This document shows positions 31,764-41,500 of a stretch of DNA of 64,000 bases, one piece after another. Both the position numbers and the translations under genes were made by a program. Location of the stretch: positions 4,468,492 to 4,532,491 of the forward strand of contig JASKMD010000013.1 of NCBI GenBank assembly GCA_030144725.1. Reading direction: 5' to 3'. The DNA is from Haematococcus lacustris (taxonomy: Eukaryota; Chlorophyta; Chlorophyceae; Chlamydomonadales; Haematococcaceae). Positions within the stretch are counted from its first letter, which is position 1; each line of letters begins with the position of its first letter. The notes beneath the pieces were generated by a model. It saw nothing but the letters and a program-made list of their open reading frames with translations, had not been told where the DNA came from and searched no databases.

Positions 31764-33497
31764 ATGGTCAAGCGGCGCAGGCACAGCGATGCAACCGTCG
31801 ATGGCGTGCCCGTCCAGGCAACTTCAGCAAACCTTGGAAACCCCCTGCTGGAACTTCCTGAGGCGCTTATATCGGACATTGCCTCTCGGGCTGCGCGGCT
31901 GGGTGCGTGTGGAGCGCTTTCGCTCACCTGCACCGACTTCTCCAAGACCAACCTGATGTACGCCCCCGCTCTCCATATCCAGCTGGTCAGCCAGGGCTGC
32001 GACCAGCTGCTCACACCACGCGTCGTCGCAGCCTTGCAAGCCAGGACATGCAAGCTGGCCCTGACTCTAGAGCAACAGCAGGCTCAACACACCAGGCAGT
32101 ACATCATGCTGCTGACCAATGCCCTGAAGAAGCTGGCCAGCTGTGCAGCAGTGGAAGCCTGCAAGCTAGGAACCGTCCAGGGTCCCTCCCTTAGCCCTTA
32201 CAAGCGTCTGGGATGCAGCCCCACACTTGCTCAGCATTTGATGGACAGCTTCCCAAGCCTGACCTCCCTGTCACTCCACGGCTATGCCATCCCCTGCAGT
32301 GGTCTGGCCAGCCTGCTCGCCCACCCGCACCTGTCCCTGCAGCTGCAGCAGCTCAACCTCATCGGCACTATCATCACCCAGCCCAAGCGACCTGAGCCAG
32401 GGGCAGCCACCCTGGACAACCTGTTCCACGCGTCCAGGCTCAAGCAGCTCAGATTGTTGACCAAGAGGATGGCTGGTGAAGACAAGCCCCTTCTGCCAAA
32501 CCTGCAGCCATTGTCCAGTCACGTGACACAGCTGTGCATCCAGCAGCGGGAGGGTATGGTATGGGACCTTGACGAGTTCACAGCAACACTGCAGCCCCTG
32601 GCTCAGCTGCAAGTGCTGACGTTCTCCGGCCTTTACCACCTGGGGGGTCTGCCTGGGCTGCTGCAAGCGTTGCCTCAGCTGCACACCCTGCAGCTGCCTG
32701 ACGCAATAGCCTATGGGCAGGAACAGTCTATAGACGCCCTGCTGGCAGCCACCCAGCTTACCAGCATCCAGCTGAGCTCTTGTCAGAAGCTACGCAGCTC
32801 ACGTGCAGATGTGCCATGCAGCTGGCAGCGGCTGGAGCTCACAGGCTATGTTGACTGTGCTTCTGTGGCACAGCTACCGCTGCACTCCCTTTGCCAGCCC
32901 CTGGTGCTGAACAACCTCTTCATAAGTAGTGGCAGGGACGATTGCGCTCTGGTGGCAGCTGCAGTCCATAACCTGACGCAGGCTTGCAAGGTGCCAGTGA
33001 GGATCAAGGCCTTGCGGCTGTGTCGCCCACCTGGAGTGTCGAGAACAGACATGGGAGATGAAGTGGAAACGGACATGGCATCACAGGTGGAGTTGCAGCA
33101 GTTGGTGGATGTGCTGCAAGCGCTGAAGCATTGCAGATGGGGAAGAGTGTTCATGTTCCACATGAATGTGGGAGTGGCGCTTGTCTTGACACTGGCGCCA
33201 TTGTGCCAGGGCGTCACACAGCTTGACTTTGCCTATGGCAGCCTGACCCCTTCCCTGGAGTTCTGGCGCCAGCTGGTGCTGCTCATGCCCACCGTCACTG
33301 ATGTTGTCTTCAGTGACGTAGAGGGGAGCACAAGCTCAGCCATGCACAAGTCGTTGCAGCTCATGGCTGACCAGCCCTGGGCACGGTGGCTGGACATTTG
33401 CATTACTCGCTCTTCAGGCTCATCACAGCTGCCTGCATGCTGGCTGGCTGACAATCCTTCCAAGCCTGGAAAGCTCAGGGTGTGGTTCAAGTCATGA
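31764..33497 (+). CDS. LRR gene B3: F-box-like/leucine-rich repeat protein, 577 aa
   Basis: Intact frame from ATG (MVKRRRHSD). A basic N-terminal patch is followed by an F-box-like segment at residues ~28-75 (LLELPEALISDIASRAARLG, then LSLTCTDFSKTNLM). LRR-like blocks are SFPSLTSLSLHGYAIPCSGL, LQQLNLIGTIITQ and LPQLHTLQLPD. C-terminal family blocks are VPCSWQRLELTG, LAPLCQGVTQLDF, QLVLLMPTVTD, MADQPWARWL and LPACW, ending KLRVWFKS. The gene and its flanks are repeated 2.48 kb downstream as B4. SCF-adaptor function is inferred from fold only. Confidence 0.86.
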   Translation: MVKRRRHSDATVDGVPVQATSANLGNPLLELPEALISDIASRAARLGACGALSLTCTDFSKTNLMYAPALHIQLVSQGCDQLLTPRVVAALQARTCKLALTLEQQQAQHTRQYIMLLTNALKKLASCAAVEACKLGTVQGPSLSPYKRLGCSPTLAQHLMDSFPSLTSLSLHGYAIPCSGLASLLAHPHLSLQLQQLNLIGTIITQPKRPEPGAATLDNLFHASRLKQLRLLTKRMAGEDKPLLPNLQPLSSHVTQLCIQQREGMVWDLDEFTATLQPLAQLQVLTFSGLYHLGGLPGLLQALPQLHTLQLPDAIAYGQEQSIDALLAATQLTSIQLSSCQKLRSSRADVPCSWQRLELTGYVDCASVAQLPLHSLCQPLVLNNLFISSGRDDCALVAAAVHNLTQACKVPVRIKALRLCRPPGVSRTDMGDEVETDMASQVELQQLVDVLQALKHCRWGRVFMFHMNVGVALVLTLAPLCQGVTQLDFAYGSLTPSLEFWRQLVLLMPTVTDVVFSDVEGSTSSAMHKSLQLMADQPWARWLDICITRSSGSSQLPACWLADNPSKPGKLRVWFKS

Positions 33498-34246
33498 AGG
33501 CATGAGCGGTGATGTGTGGGGTTTGCTGTTGATGTGTGCGCTGGAAGCTGAGCCAGCCAAAGCTTGATGCTCACATGGATGGCATGCCTCAGAGTCTGGG
33601 GAGAGAGCATGGTCAGTCACAACATTGCTACGCTGCCACCTGCTGAGCACCTAGCGCGACAGTGGGATGTTTGTACGGAGTGCAGGTGGCAGTGGGGCAG
33701 AGTTGAGCCAGTCCCAAGTGCACCTTGGCTAGGCAGGTTGCTGCGAGCGTGCTTCCCGTTGTGCTTGTATTCATCACTCAATCCTTTGTGGCAAGTAGTG
33801 ACTGATGTGAATGACAAGGCATGCAAGTCTGTGCCACCTTGTGCCTGTACCATAGCCCTCGCGATCAGGCAATAGTGTAGGTGGTAGGCACTAATACACC
33901 ATGTCCATGTCCAGGTGTACTCCACACAGCACATCAACACCATTTCAGTCCCGCTATTGATTCCTAGTTGTCCCTAGTGGTCTGACTCAAATGGACTGGA
34001 GAGTGCTGACGGCTCTTCTAAAAGTTAGTCGACGCTCCCATCTCCCTCCAACCTCACGTGACGTCCAAGCAGGCATGATACATGCGCTACACTGGTTGAC
34101 CTAGGTAAGGAGAACTGGAGCTATGGGCCTGGCACTTCGAATTCTGCATGTGAATCCTGCGGAAGACTTGAAGCTTGGAGATGTGATATTGGATTAGCTC
34201 GTCCGCTGCGGCCATATTTTTAGGAAGGTCGTTGCTTGCACCAGCC
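33498..34246. other. B3 3' flank and B4 5' flank
   Basis: 33500-33900 is closely similar to 35960-36370 downstream of B4, including the AGTGACTGATGTGA-TGACAAGGCATGC block. 34000-34246 resembles the region before B3. Together they define a tandemly duplicated unit of about 2.48 kb. Confidence 0.7.
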
Positions 34247-35953
34247 ATGGTCAAGCGGCGCAGGCATAGCGATGCATTCGTCGATGGCGTGCCCGTCCAG
34301 GCAACTTCAGCAAACCTTGGAAACCCCCTGCTGGAACTTCCTGAGGCGCTTATATCGGACATTGCCTCTCGGGCTGCGCGGCTGGGTGCGTGTGGAGCGC
34401 TTTCGCTCACCTGCACCGACTCCTCCAAGACCAACCTGATGTACGCCCCCGCTCTCCACATCCAGCTGGACAGCCTGGGCTGCGACCAGCTGCTCACACC
34501 ACGCGTCGTCGCAGCCCTGCAAGCCAGGACATGCAAGCTGGCCATGACTCTAGAGCAACAGCAGGCTCAACACACCAGGCAGTACATCATGCTGCTGACC
34601 AATGCTCTGAAGAAGCTGGCCAGCTGTGCAGCAGTGGAAGCCTGCAAGCTAGGGACCGTCCAGGGTCCCTCCCTCAGCCCTCACAAGACTCTGAGCTGTA
34701 GCCCCAAACTTGCTCAGCATTTGATGGACAGCTTCCCAAGCCTGACCTCCCTGTCACTCCACGGCTATGCCATCCCCTGCAGTGGTCTGGCCACCCTGCT
34801 CGCCCACCCGCAGCTGTCCCTGCAGCTGCAGCAGTTGGACCTCGGCAGCACCACCATCACCCAGCCCAAGCGACCTGAGCCAGGGGCAGCCACCCTGGTC
34901 AACCTGTTCTATGCGTCCAGGCTCAAGCAGCTGAGCCTATTGACCAAGAGGATGGCCGGTGAAAACAGGCCCCTTCTGCCCAACCTGCAACAATTGTCCC
35001 AGCACCTGACACAGCTGTGCATCCAGCAGCGGGTGGGTATGGTATGGGAGCTTGACAACTTCACTGCAACACTGCAGCCCCTGGCGCAGCTGCAAGTGCT
35101 CACGATCTCCGGCTTTTACTGCCTGGGGGGTCTACCAGACCTGTTGGAGGCGCTGCCTCAGCTCCACACCCTGCAGCTTCCTGATGCAAGAGTCTCAGGG
35201 CAGGAGCAGCTGGACATGTTGTTGGCAGCCACCCAGCTAACCAGCATCAAGCTCAGTTTACTGGAGTGGCTGGACATCTCACGTGCAGATGTGCCTTGCA
35301 GCTGGCAGCGGCTGGAGCTCGCGGGCCGGGCCCCGGTTCCCCTCGCCACTGCTGCCTACCTGCCCCTGCACTCCCTCACCCAGCCCTTGGTGCTGAACGA
35401 GCTCTTCATAAGTATTGACACTGACCACTGCACTCTGGTGGCAGCTGCGATACATAACCTGACACAGGCTTGCAAGGTGCCAGTGAGGATCAAAGAGTTG
35501 TGCCTACACAAGGTTTATGTGGGCATGGCAGCACATCAGCGTGTACAGTATCAGCAGCTGGTGGCTGTACTGCAAGCGCTGAAGCGTTGCAGCTGGGACA
35601 TGATGTCTATGAACTGCATGGATGTGGGCCCGGCGGATGTGGTGACACTGGCGCCATTGTGCCAAGGCTGCACACATCTCAAGTTCCGACGTGGCAGCCT
35701 GACCCCCTCCCTGGAGTTCTGGCACCAGTTGGTGCAGCTCATGCCCACCGTCACTAATGTTGTGTTCAAGCAAGTAGAGGAGAGCACAAGCTTAGCCATG
35801 CATGAGTCACTGCAGCTCATGGCTGAGCAGCCCTGGGCACGCTGGCTGGACGTTTGCATCTCTCGCCCTCTGGGCTTGTCAATGCTGCCTGCATGCTGGC
35901 TGGCTGACAATCCTTCCAAGCCTAGAAAGCTCAGGGTGTGGTTCAAGTCATAA
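34247..35953 (+). CDS. LRR gene B4: tandem duplicate of B3, 568 aa
   Basis: Start placed at ATG 34247 (MVKRRRHSDAFVDGVPVQ), by alignment with B3. The upstream in-frame extension of five codons is not conserved. The first ~230 residues are nearly identical to B3. Divergence is concentrated in the LRR and mid-C-terminal region, for example ARVSGQEQLDMLL against AIAYGQEQSIDALL. A B3 insertion of about 15 residues before the QLQQLVDVL equivalent is absent here. Ends KLRVWFKS as B3. Conserved blocks: LAPLCQGCTHLKF, QLVQLMPTVTN, MAEQPWARWL and LPACW. Confidence 0.86.
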   Translation: MVKRRRHSDAFVDGVPVQATSANLGNPLLELPEALISDIASRAARLGACGALSLTCTDSSKTNLMYAPALHIQLDSLGCDQLLTPRVVAALQARTCKLAMTLEQQQAQHTRQYIMLLTNALKKLASCAAVEACKLGTVQGPSLSPHKTLSCSPKLAQHLMDSFPSLTSLSLHGYAIPCSGLATLLAHPQLSLQLQQLDLGSTTITQPKRPEPGAATLVNLFYASRLKQLSLLTKRMAGENRPLLPNLQQLSQHLTQLCIQQRVGMVWELDNFTATLQPLAQLQVLTISGFYCLGGLPDLLEALPQLHTLQLPDARVSGQEQLDMLLAATQLTSIKLSLLEWLDISRADVPCSWQRLELAGRAPVPLATAAYLPLHSLTQPLVLNELFISIDTDHCTLVAAAIHNLTQACKVPVRIKELCLHKVYVGMAAHQRVQYQQLVAVLQALKRCSWDMMSMNCMDVGPADVVTLAPLCQGCTHLKFRRGSLTPSLEFWHQLVQLMPTVTNVVFKQVEESTSLAMHESLQLMAEQPWARWLDVCISRPLGLSMLPACWLADNPSKPRKLRVWFKS

Positions 35954-36789
35954 AGGCATGAGCAGTGATGTGTTGGGTTTGCTGTTGATGTGTGCGCTGG
36001 AAGCTGAGCCAGCCAAAGCTCGATGCTCACATGAATGGCCTGCCTGAGTGTCTGAGGAGCGCATGGTCGGTCACATCATTGCTACGCTGCCACCTGCTTA
36101 GCACCTGCTGAGGCCATGCCTGCTGCTAGCAGTTGTTGTAGTTGTGAGAGCTCCAAATAGGATCGTGTGGCTGATTCAGCGGTGCTGAACATAGCGCGAC
36201 ATAGGGATGTTTGTAAAGAGTGCAGGTGGCAGTGGGGCACAGCTGGGCCAGGCCCGAGTGCACCTTGGCTAGGCAGGCTGCTGCGAGCGTGGCACTCGCT
36301 GAGCTTGTGTTCATCACTCAATCCTTTGTGGCGCGCAGTGACTGATGTGAGTGACAAGGCATGCAAGTCGGCAACCTGCTGCCTGCAGTGTATGAGGTGC
36401 ATGGTGTATGAGGTCCAACTTGTAAGGATGTGTGCACTGATATGTGCTCTGTGAGTCTCTGCAGCATTGAGATATTACTTGCATGATGACTACTAACCCC
36501 AACCTGTTGCCAATCATTAACGTGCTGAGTGTTTCTTAGTTCGAGATTTGGTTTTGAGCCGAGCCGATAAGGACCGCATGCATCACATCACATTGAGGGT
36601 TGCCTTCAGGTTGAGCTGCGCGATGTGAGTCAAGGAGAACTCCATAGCGCATCGTTGAGGGGCAGTCATCGGGATGCCCTTGTGGAGCCGCCCATGCGAG
36701 CGTGACTTCCATAGTGCGATGCATAATCTAGCATGAAGGTATAATCCTAGAGACATAAACCTAATCAGAGATCGCTAGTCAAGCGGACG
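35954..36789. other. B4 3' flank; no gene
   Basis: 35960-36400 parallels the B3 3' flank with an extra ~70-bp piece (about 36110-36180). 36400-36789 shows nothing recognisable up to the stop codon of the convergent protease gene. Confidence 0.5.
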
Positions 36790-38498
36790 TCATGCCGCCA
36801 GCGGCGGCAGCGTCCCGCGCCTGACCGGCAGCCGATCGCACGTCGCTTTGAAGGCAGCCAGGTCCGGGATGTTGACGGCGTCGGCGCTGTCGGTGCCAAG
36901 CGCCGGTTGTGCAGCCGCGACCCCTGACGCCGGGCAGTCCTTACCAGGCAGGATGTGCACCGCCAGCTTGCGCCGCGTGGGCGACCCGGGCAGCAGATGC
37001 TCGACGTACCTGCGGTCGCGGAGGGGGGTAAAGCAGGTCGCTGGGTCGGGCCAGCAAGAGGGTTGGGCAGCTGGTTGCGGCAGCACAGGGCCGGACTCAT
37101 TGCAGCGTTCCTCNNNNNNNNNNNNNNNNNNNNNNNNNNNNNNNNNNNNNNNNNNNNNNNNNNNNNNNNNNNNNNNNNNNNNNNNNNNNNNNNNNNNNNN
37201 NNNNNNNNNNNNNNNNNNNNNNNNNNNNNNNNNNNNNNNNNNNNNNNNNNNNNNNNNNNNNNNNNNNNNNNNNNNNNNNNNNNNNNNNNNNNNNNNNNNN
37301 NNNNNNNNNNNNNNNNNNNNNNNNNNNNNNNNNNNNNNNNNNNNNNNNNNNNNNNNNNNNNNNNNNNNNNNNNNNNNNNNNNNNNNNNNNNNNNNNNNNN
37401 NNNNNNNNNNNNNNNNNNNNNNNNNNNNNNNNNNNNNNNNNNNNNNNNNNNNNNNNNNNNNNNNNNNNNNNNNNNNNNNNNNNNNNNNNNNNNNNNNNNN
37501 NNNNNNNNNNNNNNNNNNNNNNNNNNNNNNNNNNNNNNNNNNNNNNNNNNNNNNNNNNNNNNNNNNNNNNNNNNNNNNNNNNNNNNNNNNNNNNNNNNNN
37601 NNNNNNNNNNNNNCATCAGCCCGGCCTCTGTCAGCGTGAGGGTGATGCTGAACAGGCTGCAGGCGCTGCTGGCGGCGTAGCCCTCCTCCTCACACCCCGC
37701 ACACACCTCAGTGGCCCCAGCCCCCGAGCCTGCAAAGGGGCAAGGAGGGACGAGTCAGGGTCAGGGGTCAGGGTCAGGGTCAGGGTCAGGGTCAGGGTCA
37801 GGGTCAGGGTCAGGGTCAGGGTCGGGTCGGGTCGGGTCGGGCGTATCCCTCTTCCTCACCTTGAGCATTGACAGCAGCGAGCCGGGCCCTTCATGGCCCC
37901 ACCAGGTGCCCCAGGTAGGCCTCAGCCTTGGCGCCGTAGTGTGGGTGCAGGCAGGGCAGCGCGAAGGTGAGGCTGACCTCGTGGGTGTCCTTCACTGCCG
38001 GCATCAAGTACAGGCGCCGGCCCTGAGGCAAGAGGGGGGGACAAGTCAGCGGGCAGGAGAGTCTCCTCTGCGCCTGATCCAAGAAATTGTTGACACGCAG
38101 CACTACGCCCTTAGCGCGGCCCTGGAGCTGGAGGGGGGGCAGCAAGCAGAGGGCAGGGGGGGAGGAAGGGGGCAGCAGCAACCAGGCCCTCGGCAGACAA
38201 GGTGGCAGGGGGGGAAGGGAAGGGCCTAGGCCTGGGGCAGGGGGGGGAGGGAAGGGGCAGCAGCGACCAGGGCAGGAGGGTCCCTGCACGCAGTCGTTGA
38301 CACGCAGCACTAGGCCGCCACTAGCGCAGGCATCCTCCCTCCAGCACCCTGACCTGACTGGGTGTTGGTATCGCCCCCATTCCCCCGCAGCCCCACCTCG
38401 AAAGGTGGACCCTGCTTTGCCAAAGCTCGGCCGGGGGCCCTTACCACGAGGCAGCTCAGCAAAGATGTCTTGCACCCAGCCCTGTGCAGCAGCAGGGG

Positions 38499-38533
<35 letters not shown>

Positions 38534-41500
38534 GGGTCCAGCAGCAGCAGCAGGGGATCCAGGGGGTTAGGGTTAGGCGCCAGGGTGTGAGGAGCAGGGG
38601 CAGGGGCAGGGATGGAGGCACGGTGGGAGGGAATGGAACAAGGGGGTGGGGAGCAGGGGGTAGGCGGGGGCCCCAGGGGGAGGAGTGTGAAGGCATGCAG
38701 TGCGGAGGGAAATGGTGTGGGGGGGTGAGAAGGTCGGCTTGAGGGATGGGACTGCCCCTGGCCTTCAGGGTCTGAGGGTCTGAGGGATTCAGGGTTTTGG
38801 GCCCAGTGGGGGGAGTCACCTGCAGTGTCACCTGTGTGCCCTGTCAGTGTGTGTAATACTCCCGGTCCAGAGCCTCTGCCACCCTCAGTGGTGGAGCAAT
38901 GGGAAGGGGGAAGCAAGGACTAAGGCGCAGAGTGGTGTGGGTGGTGTCAGGGGCGTGGGGGGTCAGTGTGGGGTGTCACCTGAAGTGTGTCCAGCCCCTC
39001 GCCCCCCAGCAGCACCAGCGACATGCGCTCCGCTGAGTAGTGGGTTGCTGCGGCAACAGGCAGCAGGCAGCAGGCAGCAGGCCAGGCCTGGGGATGGCTA
39101 GGGACCAAGCAGGAAAGATCCCAGCCCCCTGCTTCCCTGCCCAAGCCGCATGAGTGCCCCGGCCACGTGCGGGGGGTGTGGTGAGTGAACTTTGCTGGTG
39201 CCAGTGCTGGCTGGGGTAGGGATGGGATGGGGGGACGGGAGGGGACACGCAGAGGGCCAGGCTCAGGGACTGGGCGGTGCTCCAGGCTGATGTAGTGATT
39301 GGCAGAACTCCCCCTCCCCCCTCCCCCTCCCCCTCCCCTCCCCCTCCCCCCCTCCCCCTCCCCCTCCCCCTCCCCCTCCCCCCTCCCCCTCCCCCCCCTC
39401 CCCCTCCCCCTCCCCCTCCCCCCTCCCCCTCCCCCTCCCCTCCCCCTCCCCCCTCCCCCTCCCCCTCCCCCTCCCCCCTCCCCCCTCCCCCTCCCCCCCT
39501 CCCCCTCCCCCTCCCCCTCCCCTCCCCCCTCCCCCCTCCCCCTCCCCCCCTCCCCCCTCCCCCTCCCCCTCCCCCTCCTCCCCCTCCCCCCTCCCCCTCC
39601 CCCTCCCCCTCACTGGTAGTAGTCCAGGACAGCCTGGCGCACGTTGATGCCAGCGGCCCGCGGCTGATCCCACAGGCTGCGCTTGTTGCCCCAGGAGAAC
39701 TGGCGGTACGGGTGCCCAGCGCGCGCCTGGGCAAACCCACACAGGGCAAGGCCAGGCCAGGTCAGGCCAGGCTCTTCTTAAGGCAAGTGTGACCAGGGTT
39801 ACACACAGGGCATCCTACACAGGGCAAGGTCAGACCAGGCAGCCACAAGGCCAGGCCAGGCCAGGTCAGGCAAGACCAGGTCAGGTCAGGCCAGGTCAGG
39901 TCAGGTCAGGATATTCTTGAGTTGAGTCTTGGGTACAGCCCCCTTGAGTACCCCCGCCTTGGGTACAGCCCCCCTTGAGGCCACAAGGGAAGCAAGGCAA
40001 GGCAGGCAAGGCAGGTCAGGGCAGGATATTCTTGAGTTGAGTCGACCCCCCTGCCTCCCCCCCCTGCCTCCCTCACCACCCCGTCCTTCACCTCCCAACC
40101 CCCCCTCCTCTGCCACCTCCTTACCCCTCCCTCCCTCCCGCCCCCCCCCCCCCCGGACCTCACCGTGTGGCACATGAGCTGGCTGGCCCGGCAGGCGTCG
40201 CTCTGCTGCACGCCCGCAAACTCGCTGTCCACTGCCAACACCTCCCCTCTCCAGACTGCCTCCAGACACAGCGGGGGAGATGAAGAACTGAGGGCAGGCA
40301 GGCAGGCAGGCAAGGGTAACGGCGGGGTGGGCAGGCAGGCAAGCTTATCTGCAGGGGGGTGGTCAGACAGGCAGAAAAGGTGGGGCAGGCGGGTGGGCGG
40401 GCAAGCAGCCGCAAGTGCAGGAGGTTGGACGGCTGGACCAGGGCCAGTCAAAGTGGTGGGCCAGGGAGGGGGGTCAGGCACCAGGCTGGCTGGCCCTGAC
40501 CCCAGAGGAGCAGCGCTGGCCACACCCTTGCCTGCGCTCCCTGCTGCTCCTGCACCTCAGCCCCCTGCTCATGCCTGCCTGCCTGCCTGCCTGCCCTGCC
40601 CCCCCCCGCCTGCCTCCCCCTGACCTGGGCAAAGCGGTCCAGGGCGTCATGCAGGTGAGCGGGGGCAACCTCAAAGTGGAAGTTGGTCACCTCCTGCAAC
40701 CAACAACATCAAACACAGGCAGGGTTAGGGGAGGGCAGGTGGGCAGGCAGCCTGCCGCCCTGCTGCCCTGCTGCCCTGCTGCCCTGCTGCCCTGCTGCCC
40801 TGCTGCCCTGCTGCCCTGCCGCCCTGCTGCCCTGCTGCCCTGCTGCCCTGCTGCCCTGCTGCCCTGCCGCCCTGCTGCCCTGCTGCCCTGCCGCACCTCT
40901 CACCAGTTCAGTGAAGGCGTTTGAGGAGCCGCCATGCTTAGTGAGGAAGTCGTCATACTCATTCTCATCAGGGTACTTGGAACTGTAGCGGCAGCAGCAG
41001 CAGCAGCCAGGCCTGACCAGATGATACTGTCCTTCCCCCGTGCCTTGCAGTCCAGAGGCATGCTGAGGGCACAGTGGCAGGCTGAGGGCAGGCTGAGGGC
41101 AGGCACAGCACAGTGCCCCTGGCCCCCTGGCCTCTCCCACTCTGACCTGCAGCACCCCCGCACCCCAGCCCCCCCCGCACCCCCCCACCCTGTCACACAT
41201 TTTGAACACCATTTCACACCATTTCTGACCCTACTATCTGACCTGGATGTTGTCCGTGACCGAACCTTCTCCTTTGCTCCTGTGCTCCCTGCCTGCCTGG
41301 CCCGCCCCCTGACCTGCTTGCCCTCCTTCCCTTCCTTCCCCCCTGCCCTGCCCACCCCCTACCCTGCCCCCCTGCCCTGGCCTACCTGCCCATGAACAGC
41401 ATGTGCTCCAGGTAGTGCGACAAGCCCTGCGCAGCACTGGGCCCCAGCAGCAGGCAGCAGGCAGGTGGCCATTCGGGGCAGTAGGCAGGTGGCTAGCAGG

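Noticed and set aside
36765..37706. Open frames spanning the N gap
   Set aside because: They read through undetermined bases; only the parts matching M16 exons are real.
37750..37838. (GGGTCA)n as a telomere
   Set aside because: It lies inside a gene intron and lacks the TTAGGG-type unit; treated as a microsatellite.
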